A stretch of 64,000 bases of DNA from Rhizobium terricola (GTDB taxonomy: Bacteria > Pseudomonadota > Alphaproteobacteria > Rhizobiales > Rhizobiaceae): contig NZ_JABBGK010000001.1 of NCBI RefSeq assembly GCF_012927355.1, positions 1,854,649 to 1,918,648 of the forward strand. Direction: 5' to 3'. The notes below the pieces were generated by a model that made no database searches, was not told where the DNA came from, and saw only the letters and a list, made by a program, of their open reading frames with translations. Numbering within the stretch: position 1 is the stretch's first letter; every line of letters begins with the position of its first letter. Shown piece by piece: positions 45,045 to 54,016 of the stretch. The position numbers and the translations under genes were made by a program.

Positions 45045-47114
45045 ATGAGAAGATCGGATATTCTGGCAACTGTCTTCGGTGCCATGGTCGCCGCCGGCTT
45101 CGGCGTGGCCGGCGATGCGGTGTGCAACACCGGCGTGCCTATCCCCTCGCCGAAACCCGCACTCCCCTCCGCCGCGACGGCGTCGCCCCCCTCGCTGGAG
45201 GTCACGGGGGCCATTCCGCGCACGGCCCGGATGAATATCGCCAATCCGCTGCTGAAGACCGGGCTCGACGCCCTGTCGGACAAGGACGGGGCGCGGGCAA
45301 TCACCATTCGCAACCAGCTTCCAGAAGGCCTCGACCGGCACATGCTGACATGGTCGATCGCCATGTCCGGGCTTTCCGACATTCCATCCGCAGAGATTGC
45401 CAACGCGCAACGCGAGTTGAAGGGCTGGCCGGGGCTTTCGGCCTTTCGCGCCAATTCGGAACGGGCCCTCTATCGCGAGAACCCTGCGCCCGCCGACGTG
45501 CTGTCGGCCTTCGGCACGACGTTGCCGGAAACCGCGGAAGGCGGCATCATCCTCGCGCGCGCCTATCTTGCATCCGGCGACAAGGCGAATGCGGCCGAGG
45601 TCCTCCGCAAGTTCTGGCATGGCGAGGCGCTCGACACGGCGCTTGAAAGCCGCATCCTCAAGGAGTTTTCCGGCATTCTCGGCGTCGGCGACCACAAGGC
45701 GCGGATGGACTACCTGCTCTATCGCGGCCGCACCACTCAGGCAAAGCGCTTTTCGACGCTCGGAGAGGCGCAGTCTCTTTATAATGCCTGGACGGCCGTG
45801 CTGGCGAAATCTCCCAAGGCCGGCGCATTGCTGAAGGCGGTGGACCCGCGCTGGCACAATGACCCGGCTTATCTCTTCGCCCGCATCGAACTGTTGCGCC
45901 GGCAGGACAAGTATGAGGACGCGGCAAAACTTCTGGCCAACGCGCCGCGCGATCCGGCAAAGCTCATCAATACCGGCGAGTGGTGGAACGAACAGCGCAT
46001 CGTGGCGCGTGGCCTTGCCGACGACGGCAAATTCAAGGCGGCCTACCAGCTGGCGGCACGCCACACCGCGACGGACGCCGTCGACGTGGCCGACGCGGAA
46101 TTCCACGCCGGATGGTATGCGCTGCGCGGCCTCAAGGACGGGGAGACGGCGGCGGCGCATTTCCGCAAAATCCTGCAGGTCTCCGACCGGCCGCTTTCCG
46201 CTTCACGGGCCTGGTACTGGCTCGGCCGGTCGTCCGAACTGACCGGAGACGGGAAATCGGCGGAATATTTCGCCAAGGCAGCACGCTTCCCGAGCACTTT
46301 CTACGGTCAACTCGCCCAGGCCCGGATCAAGGGCGAGAGGCTTGCCATTCCCTATCCCCAGCCGACAGCGGAAGAGCGGGAGCGTTTCGCCACGCGCGAA
46401 GCCGTCCAGGCGATTGCCCGCTATGAGGCCGCAGGGCATGGCTGGCGCGGCGACAGCCTCTACCGGGCCCTTGCCCAGCAGCTCGACAATCCCGGTGAAC
46501 TCGCGCTCCTCACGGCAAAAGCCGAGAACAACGGCAATCATCAGCTTTCGCTGCAAATCGGCAAGACGGCCTATGCGCGCGGCATCAACGTGCCGGCTCT
46601 CGCCTTCCCGATCGGCGTCATTCCGGCAGGCGCCAACATTGCGGGCTCCGGCAAGGCGCTCGCCTATGCGATCGCGCGACAGGAAAGTGCGTTCAACCCG
46701 GCCGCGGTTTCACCCGCCGATGCGCGCGGGCTCCTGCAGTTGATGCCAGGCACCGCCAAGAATGTCGCGGTCCGTCATGGCCTCGCCTTCTCCAAGGAAA
46801 AGCTCACCAGCGATGCCGGCTATAATGCCACGCTCGGCGCCCATTATCTCGGCGAGCAGATCGACGCCTTCGATGGTTCCTATATCCTGACCTTCGTCGC
46901 CTACAATGCAGGGCCGAAACGCGCGCCGGAATGGATCGCGCGTTACGGCGATCCGCGCGGCAAGCCGATCGACGAGGTGGTGGACTGGATCGAGCGGATC
47001 CCCTTCCCCGAGACCCGCAATTATGTGCAGAGAGTCATGGAAAACTACCAGATCTACAAGAGCCGCCTCGGCCAGAAGGCCGACATCGTCCACGACCTGC
47101 GCTACGGCCGCTGA
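45045..47114 (+). CDS. Soluble lytic murein transglycosylase (Slt family)
   Basis: Cuts peptidoglycan glycan strands, forming 1,6-anhydro ends. From the ATG at 45045 it has 689 residues: a signal peptide (ILATVFGAMVAAGFGVAG), a long helical superhelix of TPR-like repeats (about 60-500) and the SLT catalytic domain near the C-terminus with Glu in ARQESAFNPAAVS, then GLLQLMPGTAKNVA and AYNAGP. This is the Slt70 layout. The ribosome site before the start is weak. Expected in the periplasm. It is divergent from dapA; the next gene is 64 bases on. Confidence 0.9.
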   Translation: MRRSDILATVFGAMVAAGFGVAGDAVCNTGVPIPSPKPALPSAATASPPSLEVTGAIPRTARMNIANPLLKTGLDALSDKDGARAITIRNQLPEGLDRHMLTWSIAMSGLSDIPSAEIANAQRELKGWPGLSAFRANSERALYRENPAPADVLSAFGTTLPETAEGGIILARAYLASGDKANAAEVLRKFWHGEALDTALESRILKEFSGILGVGDHKARMDYLLYRGRTTQAKRFSTLGEAQSLYNAWTAVLAKSPKAGALLKAVDPRWHNDPAYLFARIELLRRQDKYEDAAKLLANAPRDPAKLINTGEWWNEQRIVARGLADDGKFKAAYQLAARHTATDAVDVADAEFHAGWYALRGLKDGETAAAHFRKILQVSDRPLSASRAWYWLGRSSELTGDGKSAEYFAKAARFPSTFYGQLAQARIKGERLAIPYPQPTAEERERFATREAVQAIARYEAAGHGWRGDSLYRALAQQLDNPGELALLTAKAENNGNHQLSLQIGKTAYARGINVPALAFPIGVIPAGANIAGSGKALAYAIARQESAFNPAAVSPADARGLLQLMPGTAKNVAVRHGLAFSKEKLTSDAGYNATLGAHYLGEQIDAFDGSYILTFVAYNAGPKRAPEWIARYGDPRGKPIDEVVDWIERIPFPETRNYVQRVMENYQIYKSRLGQKADIVHDLRYGR

Positions 47115-47178
47115 ACCGCCTTTGGCGGATCGGTGAAACTGGGCTACATCTTGATCCGGACCATCGCGGGAGGATCGG

Positions 47179-48066
47179 ATGACGGCGGGCTACGACCAGG
47201 GTTTTGTGGAGCAAAGGGTCGCTACAGCAGACGGTCTCACTCTCTATACCCGTATCTACGGCGCCGGCCTTGGCGGTCTCCCCGTCGTCTGCCTGCCCGG
47301 CCTCACGCGAAACTCGCGCGATTTCCACCAACTCGCGATTGTTCTTTCGACGGCAGCCACCCGTCCGCGGCGCGTGATCACCATCGATTCGCGCGGACGC
47401 GGCCGTTCCGACTGGGACGAGGACAAGAGCCGCTATACGCTGCCGGTCGAGGCTGGTGACGTCGTCTCCGTCCTCGATGCGTTACAGATCGACCGCGCGG
47501 GCTTCATCGGAACCTCGCGCGGCGGGCTGATCCTACATCTTCTCGCCGCAAGTCACGCGGACCGGATTGCCGGAGCGGTCCTCAACGACATCGGCCCGGT
47601 CATCGAGCTCGAAGGACTGCGGCAGATCCAGGCCTATCTCGGCCGCGACCGGCGTCCTGATGACGTCTCGGAGGCCACGACGATCCTGAAAGAGATCCAC
47701 GGGCCTTCTTTCCCGGCGCTTGGCGAAGGGGACTGGCGCGACATGGCGGATGCGATCTATCGCGAAAGGGACGGAAGGATTGTCGCCGACTTCGATCCGG
47801 CCATCGCCGACCAGGTCCGCGCCCTCGATCTCAGCCAGCCGGTGCCGGATCTGTGGCCGCTGTTCGAGACCCTGAAGCAGGTTCCGCTGATGACCGTCCG
47901 CGGGGCGACCTCGCGGCTTCTGTCGGCCGAAACGCTTAAAGAGATGACGCAGCGGGCGCCGGACATGGAGGCCTTGACCGTCCCGGGCCAGGGTCACGCC
48001 CCGATCCTGCATGTCGGCGATATTCCGGCCCGCCTTGCCGGCTTCCTCGATCGCCGCGTGAGATAA
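47179..48066 (+). CDS. Alpha/beta hydrolase
   Basis: A 295-residue serine hydrolase-fold protein. The nucleophile elbow is GTSRGG (Ser113) and the catalytic His is His273 in GQGHAPILH. The usual acid position after the seventh strand reads RGATSRLLS, with Arg246 where an Asp is common in relatives; the Asp in LNDIGP (Asp137), after strand six, may serve instead. IDSRGRGRSDWDED is the family oxyanion-loop motif. The substrate is unknown. It lies 64 bases after the transglycosylase. Confidence 0.83.
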   Translation: MTAGYDQGFVEQRVATADGLTLYTRIYGAGLGGLPVVCLPGLTRNSRDFHQLAIVLSTAATRPRRVITIDSRGRGRSDWDEDKSRYTLPVEAGDVVSVLDALQIDRAGFIGTSRGGLILHLLAASHADRIAGAVLNDIGPVIELEGLRQIQAYLGRDRRPDDVSEATTILKEIHGPSFPALGEGDWRDMADAIYRERDGRIVADFDPAIADQVRALDLSQPVPDLWPLFETLKQVPLMTVRGATSRLLSAETLKEMTQRAPDMEALTVPGQGHAPILHVGDIPARLAGFLDRRVR

Positions 48067-48163
48067 CCGAGTCGGACGGCCCGACGCCGCTCCATTCGTT
48101 ACGCGTCCTGAACGACGGACGCCGATCTTTGGCAGTCGCCGTTTCCAACAATGGCCCAAACGG

Positions 48164-48191
48164 AAAAAGCCCGGCTTTGCAGCCGGGCTTT
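48164..48191 (-). terminator. Rho-independent terminator of the first porin gene
   Basis: On the minus strand an 11-bp stem, AAAGCCCGGCT with AGCCGGGCTTT, closes a 4-base loop and is followed by TTTTT (the AAAAA at 48164-48168). It is 24 bases past the porin stop and also faces the hydrolase gene, so it may be bidirectional. Confidence 0.85.
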
Positions 48192-48214
48192 CCCTATAAG
48201 ATCCGGAGATCCTA

Positions 48215-49228
48215 TTAGAACGAACGGGTCAGGCGGATGTAGCCGCCCCAGGTGCCGTCGTCGCCAGCAGCGTCGCTGTCGAGGTACATGACGTCAGCCG
48301 AAGCCTTGAGGCCTTCTGCGAGCTGGTACTCGACGAGAACGTCGGCAGCCCAAGCGTCCAGGTCGTCAACGAAGTTGACGTCACCGTAGTACAGAGCCTG
48401 GCCAGTGATGGTCAGCTTTTCGGTGGCCTTGTAGGAGTAAGCTGCGCCAACGCCCCATTCAGCCGTATCGACACCCACGCCATCGGTTTCGGTGTAAGCG
48501 TTGTTGCCCGACGAGTAAGCGCCCATCAGGTAAGCAGTGCCCGGGCCGACTTCAGCAGCCAGAACGCCGGCGAGGGCAACTTCTTCAGCTTCGATGTCGT
48601 AGGCAGCCCATGCCGTTGCAGTAACGGCGCCGAAGGTGCCCGAAGCGGTAGCTTCGATACCAACTTCGTTGTCGATGTAGAAACCGCTCAGGTCGTCAAC
48701 GCCGAGACCGACGGTGAAGGCGTCAGACGAGTAGGTGTACGAAGCGGTGTGGAAACGCGTCGTCGTGTAGAACAGGTCGGATTCACCCGGGCCGTCGAAG
48801 TCGTCGATGAAGGTGGCAGCGTGACCAACCTTGAAGCCGCCAACAGTGATGTAGGCCTGACGAGCATAGAAGCCCGATTCAGCGTCGTTCGACTGGAACT
48901 GGATGAAGGAACCGATGGTACCGAGTTCAGAGTCGTTCTTGGCGGATACGGTCAGACGGGTACGAACTTCGGAATCCCAGTCGTCACCTTCACCGTCTGC
49001 GGTGTCGTATGCTTCATCCTGGAAATACACGGTTGCACGAACTTCGCCGCCGATCTTGAGGCAGGTTTCGGTGCCCGGGATGTAGAAGTAGCCGGTGCCG
49101 AAAGCGTCGCAAACGCGAACGTATTCCATCGGCTCGGGTTCAGCTGCAACGATAGCGTCGGCAGCCTGTGCGCCGGAAACCACTGCGAGAGCAGCGGCGG
49201 AGCCGAGAAGAAGGCTCTTGATGTTCAT
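48215..49228 (-). CDS. ropA: RopA-type outer-membrane porin
   Basis: A 337-residue general porin. The signal peptide (MNIKSLLLGSAAALAVVSGA, cleaved after QAAD) is followed by the RopA mature start with PEPMEYVRVCDAFGTGYFYI and PGTETCLKIGGEVRATV, the two Cys likely forming a disulfide. The barrel region alternates strands and ends with Phe (YIRLTRSF), the outer-membrane targeting signal. A strong site, GGAGG, precedes the ATG. It is divergent from a second porin with which it shares an identical 201-bp start. The codon choice looks like a highly expressed gene. Confidence 0.93.
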   Translation of the reverse strand: MNIKSLLLGSAAALAVVSGAQAADAIVAAEPEPMEYVRVCDAFGTGYFYIPGTETCLKIGGEVRATVYFQDEAYDTADGEGDDWDSEVRTRLTVSAKNDSELGTIGSFIQFQSNDAESGFYARQAYITVGGFKVGHAATFIDDFDGPGESDLFYTTTRFHTASYTYSSDAFTVGLGVDDLSGFYIDNEVGIEATASGTFGAVTATAWAAYDIEAEEVALAGVLAAEVGPGTAYLMGAYSSGNNAYTETDGVGVDTAEWGVGAAYSYKATEKLTITGQALYYGDVNFVDDLDAWAADVLVEYQLAEGLKASADVMYLDSDAAGDDGTWGGYIRLTRSF

Positions 49229-49247
49229 ATTGACCTCCAGTCAAGTT
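49047..49247 (-). repeat. 201-bp perfect inverted repeat, arm 1 (start of porin 1)
   Basis: By direct comparison this stretch is the exact reverse complement of 50166-50366, from the common leader AACTTGACTGGAGGTCAAT through the first 182 coding bases. Beyond it the genes differ even at silent sites. The arms flank 918 bases with tRNA-Ser and both promoter regions. Confidence 0.9.
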
Positions 49248-49450
49248 GAACTGAGGATCGTCAATCGTCCTTGAATTAATCACGTTATTTCAATGTCGTA
49301 GTGAGAGCGTCCGTCAAAAAGACAGCGTGAGAAAAATCAAGTCGGTGATCTTTTGAGCGCGCAGCGCTGTCTCTGGATAGAGGCATACGAGGTCCAGGCG
49401 CAGGAGCTGCGTCGGCACATCGAACAAATGAACTGGATCTTTCAGGGGAG

Positions 49451-49541
49451 TGGCGGAGAGGAAGGGATTCGAACCCTCGATACGCTTTTGACGTATACTC
49501 CCTTAGCAGGGGAGCGCCTTCGACCACTCGGCCACCTCTCC
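49451..49541 (-). tRNA. tRNA-Ser (anticodon GCU)
   Basis: On the minus strand the 91-base gene has acceptor stem GGAGAGG/CCTCTCC with an encoded CCA end (complement of 49451-49453), a long variable arm as in serine tRNAs, the T arm GGTTCGAATCC and anticodon stem-loop CTCCC-CTGCTAA-GGGAG with anticodon GCT (bases 49505-49507). It reads serine AGC/AGU codons. It lies between the two porins, inside the segment bounded by the inverted repeat. Confidence 0.95.
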
Positions 49542-50165
49542 GGTCCGGCCTGATTATTTGCTTGGCCGACCGAATGCAAGGGCTTTTCGGCGGCCGATGT
49601 AATTTCCGTGACAGGATTCTGCCCGCCAACTCCCTCCTATATATAAGGAGCAAGTTCCAAGCCTGGCTGTCAGCTACCTCGCCAGGTCCGACGTGGCGGA
49701 ATCGCGTCGAATCGTGGCCACCGATTTCGCAGATTCGCTCAGCGAACGAGCCAAAGCGCATCTCAAACGCTCAAACCACGGGCCAACCGAAGCGATTGTT
49801 TTGCCTCTTCGCTGACGCCATGCGGGTGCAGATTGGCCTGGAATGTGTTCCAAATCAGGATTCGCAGCCTCGATCAGGGCTTGGCGATTCCCGGAAACAG
49901 GCTGCTAAGTCCCTTTTTCGTAAGGCCTTTCTTAACAATAGGTAAACGGAAGGGGCGGTCCCGTGGCCGCTTTGTGTCCTTTCAGCAACAGAGCCATGGG
50001 AAGGGTTACGGCTTTCCTCCCTTTCGACCGTTTGGTGATTGCATGACGGACCGCGTCTTGTATTTTCAACCTCGGAAGCGAGGCGGTGGATCGTCCGTCT
50101 TCTGAAACCGACGGGGATGGGGCAGGGAATGCTGTCCTTCAGCCAAAGAACCCAGACCCATACGA
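49542..50165. other. Spacer between tRNA-Ser and the second porin
   Basis: 624 bases with no convincing gene. TATATATA with flanks CTCCT/AGGAG at 49634-49650 is a plausible -10 region for the tRNA on the minus strand, about 100 bases upstream. The part from 49900 to 50184 should hold the promoter and leader of the porin at 50185. The ORF 49562-49945 has no family signal or ribosome site. Confidence 0.6.
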
Positions 50166-50366
50166 AACTTGACTGGAGGTCAATATGAACATCAAGAGCC
50201 TTCTTCTCGGCTCCGCCGCTGCTCTCGCAGTGGTTTCCGGCGCACAGGCTGCCGACGCTATCGTTGCAGCTGAACCCGAGCCGATGGAATACGTTCGCGT
50301 TTGCGACGCTTTCGGCACCGGCTACTTCTACATCCCGGGCACCGAAACCTGCCTCAAGATCGGCGG
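50166..50366 (+). repeat. 201-bp perfect inverted repeat, arm 2 (start of porin 2)
   Basis: Identical, in opposite orientation, to 49047-49247; it covers the ribosome site, signal peptide and about the first 40 mature residues. The next bases differ (TTATGTT against GAAGTT). Confidence 0.9.
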
Positions 50367-51180
50367 TTATGTTCGCGCTCAGATCGACATCGAACACGAT
50401 GACGTAGCAGACGAATACGTCTGGGACGCTTGGACCCGCGGTCGCGTCGAAGTTTCGGCCAAGAACGACTCCGAACTCGGCACCATCGGCTCCTTCATCG
50501 CTTTCCAGGCTGAAGGCAACGAAGACAACGCTGTTGGCTCCGACTTCTACCTCGACGAAGCCTACATCACCGTCGGCGGCTTCAAGGTCGGTTACCTCTA
50601 CAACTACTGGGATACCGGTCTGGCTGGCGAAGTCGACAACCTCGGCTCGAACCTCCTGAACTCGGCTGGTTACGAGTACAGCTCCGACGCCTTCAAGGTC
50701 GGCCTGTTCATCGACGAGCTCAACGACTCGCTCGGCGAACTGAACGACGGCGTTGGTGTTGAAGCTCTCGTCTCCGGCACCTTCGGTCCGGTCACGGCTG
50801 CTCTTCTCGGCTCCTACGACTTCGCAAGCGAAGAAGGCGCTGCTCGCCTGATCGTCGAAGCTGAAGTTGGCCCGGGCACCCTCGGCGTTGCCGGCATCTA
50901 CTCGAGCGGCTTCAACAGCTACTACGACGCTGCTCAGTGGACTGTTGCTGCTTCGTACGCTGCCAAGCTGACCGACAAGCTGACCCTGACCCCCGGCGCC
51001 CAGTACTACTGGGATGTTGACCACGTTGACGGCGTCGACGCTTGGGAAGTCGGCCTGACCCTCGACTACGCTCTGGCTGAAGGCCTCGCTCTGAAGGCTG
51101 ACGTCCAGTACGGCGACTCGGAAGAAGTCGGCGTCGACGGCCAGTGGGACGCATTCGTCCGCCTGCAGCGCTCGTTCTAA
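50185..51180 (+). CDS. ropA: RopA-type outer-membrane porin, second copy
   Basis: A 331-residue porin with the same signal peptide and N-terminal segment as the gene at 48215, then a barrel that differs in the loops (for example YVRAQIDIEHDDVADEY) while keeping VSAKNDSELGTIGSFI and a C-terminal Phe (AFVRLQRSF). The two are paralogues. Divergent orientation, identical leader and start suggest a duplication followed by gene conversion. The GGAGG ribosome site is inside the shared arm. Such porins are abundant outer-membrane proteins whose mix can be switched. Confidence 0.93.
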   Translation: MNIKSLLLGSAAALAVVSGAQAADAIVAAEPEPMEYVRVCDAFGTGYFYIPGTETCLKIGGYVRAQIDIEHDDVADEYVWDAWTRGRVEVSAKNDSELGTIGSFIAFQAEGNEDNAVGSDFYLDEAYITVGGFKVGYLYNYWDTGLAGEVDNLGSNLLNSAGYEYSSDAFKVGLFIDELNDSLGELNDGVGVEALVSGTFGPVTAALLGSYDFASEEGAARLIVEAEVGPGTLGVAGIYSSGFNSYYDAAQWTVAASYAAKLTDKLTLTPGAQYYWDVDHVDGVDAWEVGLTLDYALAEGLALKADVQYGDSEEVGVDGQWDAFVRLQRSF

Positions 51181-51203
51181 TCCGACCCAAATCGGATGAA
51201 CGG

Positions 51204-51229
51204 GAGGTCCGGCCTTCGGGTCGGACCTC
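51204..51229 (+). terminator. Terminator of the second porin gene
   Basis: GAGGTCCGGCC (51204-51214) pairs with GGTCGGACCTC (51219-51229), with one G-T pair, around a stable TTCG tetraloop. Only two T follow, so it may be a stabilising 3' hairpin or a weak terminator. Confidence 0.6.
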
Positions 51230-51457
51230 TTGCCAGGCTGGCTAAGCCGCTGATCTGGCGAGAGAAAGAAACATTACGAAGTGCATTCGAGCGCTGGGAA
51301 CGTCCTAATGGGAGTGTTGCCGGCTTGCATCTGTTTATTCTGAATGATGCATTTTACGACGCTGCGCATCTTTATGGTCTATATTTTTTATAATCCATAA
51401 CTAGTTTGGAGTGCGACGGGACGGACAGGCCGGCCCGATCGATATCGAGGCATACGC

Positions 51458-52393
51458 GTGAACCAGATTGTAGCGGATACGATGCAGACCTTCGGCGCAA
51501 ACGCCGACGTCCCGCTTTATTCGGTTCACTACCAGTACAATTCGGGAAACAAGTTCACCGAGGTACGGGAAACATCGCTTCGACAGCTTTTCGAGAAATA
51601 TGGTGACATTCTCTGGCTCAACGGCAGCCACAAATACAACGTCACCAATTTCATCGGCGAGCTGCACGACCTCCTGGATATTCCGAGCTTCTCCACCTTT
51701 TCCCAGGAGATGCTCGACGAATTGATTGGCAAATTGCGCAAGCGCGGTAACAGCAACGCCACCATCAACCGAAAGATGGCGGCCTTAAGCAAACTGCTGC
51801 GAAAGGCGTACAAGATGGGAGACGTGTTCAGCTTACCGGAATTCAAACGGCAAAAGGAAAAGGCCGGGCGAATCCGTTTTCTCGACAAGGATGAGGAAAA
51901 CGCGCTTTTCAGCGAGATGCGCGCGCATTCCGACCTCTATTATCGCTACTGCCTGTTCCTCGTGGACACCGGCGCACGCCTCAGCGAAGGCATCGACATG
52001 CGCTGGGGCGACGTCAGCGCACACAGGGTCACCTTCTGGGTCACCAAGTCGGGCCGCAGCCGCTCGGTGCCGCTGACGCAGCGGGCTGCAGCTGCAATCG
52101 CAGCCTCCGACCGCCGCTATCCAGGTCCCTTTACCGAGATCGACCAGCAGCGTTTCCGCCAGGCCTGGCACATTGCCAAGGAATCGATCGGGCTTGCCGA
52201 CGACAAGGATGTCGTTCCGCATGTGCTTCGCCATACCTGCGCCTCGCGCCTCGTCCAGGGCGGCATCGACATTCGCCGCGTGCAGATGTGGCTCGGGCAC
52301 CAGACGCTTTCGATGACCATGCGTTACGCGCATCTTGCCTCACACGATCTCGATATGTGCGTACCCGTACTGGAGCGCGCTTCCGCACGCTGA
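51458..52393 (+). CDS. Solitary tyrosine recombinase/integrase
   Basis: A site-specific recombinase of 311 residues. A core-binding N-terminal domain (about 80-135, SQEMLDELIGKLRKRG) precedes a catalytic domain with Arg174 in DTGARLSEG, Lys197 in TKSGRSRS, the His-x-x-Arg box HVLRH (His255, Arg258), His281 in WLGHQTL and the nucleophile Tyr290 in MRYAHL. All are intact, so it should be active. It starts with GTG and has a strong terminator after it. It is not XerC or XerD by context, carries no cargo and is not next to a tRNA 3' end. Low local GC before it hints at acquisition. Confidence 0.9.
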   Translation: MNQIVADTMQTFGANADVPLYSVHYQYNSGNKFTEVRETSLRQLFEKYGDILWLNGSHKYNVTNFIGELHDLLDIPSFSTFSQEMLDELIGKLRKRGNSNATINRKMAALSKLLRKAYKMGDVFSLPEFKRQKEKAGRIRFLDKDEENALFSEMRAHSDLYYRYCLFLVDTGARLSEGIDMRWGDVSAHRVTFWVTKSGRSRSVPLTQRAAAAIAASDRRYPGPFTEIDQQRFRQAWHIAKESIGLADDKDVVPHVLRHTCASRLVQGGIDIRRVQMWLGHQTLSMTMRYAHLASHDLDMCVPVLERASAR

Positions 52394-52502
52394 TGCCGCC
52401 TTTTTTTGGGCGGCATTTGTTAGCGCTAACACTTTCGTGATCGGTTCGTGACCTCGCGTGACCAGCCTGATCCGGGCAGGAATCGGGACGAGTCGACCAA
52501 GG

Positions 52503-52538
52503 AAAAGGCCACCGCTTCGGCCGAAGCGGTGGCCTTTT
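52503..52538. terminator. Strong bidirectional terminator after the recombinase
   Basis: An 18-bp perfect palindrome: AAAAGGCCACCGCTTCGG (52503-52520) and CCGAAGCGGTGGCCTTTT (52521-52538). T-runs are present on both strands. It separates the recombinase from the convergent flavoprotein gene. Confidence 0.85.
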
Positions 52539-52619
52539 CTATCGATGGGCTAATGGTAGTTTCCGTTCATTCCGAGCCTGACAGACGTTGAAATGTAGGA
52601 ACCCGGCTCGGAGCCGCGC

Positions 52620-53837
52620 TTATGTCAGAAGCGCCTTCAGGTCCGACCCCGGGTCGGCGATCACGTCCCGCGGCGCGTTCCGGCCGAGTTCCAGAAGCTT
52701 CTTTCCGGTGACATAAGCCTTTGCGTCATTGATGGCATCGACGGCGATGAACTCGCCCTTGCTGTAATACCAGGTGGAAAGGCTGTTTTCCCGACCGCCC
52801 GGACGCAGGACCGTTTCGTCATAACCGAGGTTGAAGCCGGCAATCTGCAGCTTCACGTCATACTGGTCGGACCAGAACCACGGCTTCGGACGGTAAGGCT
52901 GGTCGCCGCCGACCATCACGGCGGCGGCCGCTTCCGCCTGGTCAACGGCGTTCTGCACCGATTCCAGCCGGATCCTCTGTCCCTTCCATTCGAATACGGC
53001 GCAATCCCCCATGGCGAAGATCGCCGGATCGGAGGTGCGGGCCATCGCATTGACGAGAATTCCGTTCGCCGTCTCGATCCCGGCACGGGCGGCAATCCCG
53101 TCATTCGCAACAACGCCGATGCCGGCGATCACGATGTCGACATCCATCCGCGTTCCGTCGCAGAGTTCGGCGGCGACGACACGACCATTGTCACCGATCA
53201 GAGCTGCAAGCCCGGTCTTCTCCCGGATGACCACGCCATGGGCGGCGTGGATCTCGCGCATGGCATCGGCCGTCTCCTTCGCCGCGACGCGGGCAAGAAT
53301 GCGATCCGCCATTTCGATGACGGTGACTTCCAGGCCTAGATGACGCGCAACGGCTGCCGCCTCGAGGCCGATATAGCCGCCGCCGACAATCAGCAGCCTG
53401 CGCCCCGGCGCCATTTCCGTGGCGAGACGATCCGCATCGGCCTTGTTTCGCACCGTATAGACACCTTCAAGACCGCCACCAATTGCATCGGGCAGGCAGC
53501 GTGGCGTCGCGCCGGTTGCGATCGCCAAGGTCTCGTAGCCGAGCCGGCTGCCGTCGAAGAGTACAACCTCTTTCGCGGCACGGTCGATCTCCTCGACCGG
53601 CGTCGAAAGACGGATCTCGACACTATTCTCGGCGTACCAGGCTTCCGGGCGGAACAGCAGGCGGTCGAAACTCATCTCGCCGAGCAGGTATTTTTTCGAG
53701 AGCGGCGGGCGCTGATAAGGAAGGCAGTCCTCGGCGCCGAGAATGGTGATCGGCCTCATGTCCTTGAGGCCCCGCAGTTTCGCAGCCAGCGCAAAGGCCG
53801 CCTGCCCTGCACCGATGATGACCAGTCTGCCTGCCAC
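52620..53837 (-). CDS. FAD-dependent ferredoxin reductase-like oxidoreductase
   Basis: A 405-residue flavoprotein of the putidaredoxin/rubredoxin reductase type, which passes electrons from NAD(P)H to a small iron-sulfur protein. The FAD-binding fold is LVIIGAGQAAFALAAKL, the NAD(P)-binding fold LLIVGGGYIGLEAAAVARHL, and the second FAD motif is IFAMGDCAVFE; the reductase C-terminal domain (WFWSDQYDVKLQIAG) is complete. No ferredoxin or P450 gene is next to it, so its partner is unknown. Confidence 0.9.
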   Translation of the reverse strand: MAGRLVIIGAGQAAFALAAKLRGLKDMRPITILGAEDCLPYQRPPLSKKYLLGEMSFDRLLFRPEAWYAENSVEIRLSTPVEEIDRAAKEVVLFDGSRLGYETLAIATGATPRCLPDAIGGGLEGVYTVRNKADADRLATEMAPGRRLLIVGGGYIGLEAAAVARHLGLEVTVIEMADRILARVAAKETADAMREIHAAHGVVIREKTGLAALIGDNGRVVAAELCDGTRMDVDIVIAGIGVVANDGIAARAGIETANGILVNAMARTSDPAIFAMGDCAVFEWKGQRIRLESVQNAVDQAEAAAAVMVGGDQPYRPKPWFWSDQYDVKLQIAGFNLGYDETVLRPGGRENSLSTWYYSKGEFIAVDAINDAKAYVTGKKLLELGRNAPRDVIADPGSDLKALLT

Positions 53838-54016
53838 GTGACGCTCCGATTATCGATCTGGGAAACCGCGCTTCAAGCCGGATGGGCCGCGCGAAAAGAT
53901 TGGCCAAAGGGGTAGCGCGCCTGCCCCTGCCCGTCAAGCAATCGTACCGGCGATTGCACGGCCGCCCCAGGGCCCGCCCCTCCCCGCTGAAAGGAGGGCC
54001 GGGCCGCAGGCCGGCC

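Noticed and set aside
49562-49945. 127-codon ORF between tRNA-Ser and the second porin
   Set aside because: No ribosome site or family, low-complexity peptide; the region is better read as promoter DNA.
49451-52393. Genomic island integrated at tRNA-Ser by the recombinase
   Set aside because: The tRNA 3' end faces away from the recombinase, no direct repeat of the tRNA end was seen, and the intervening gene is an ordinary porin.
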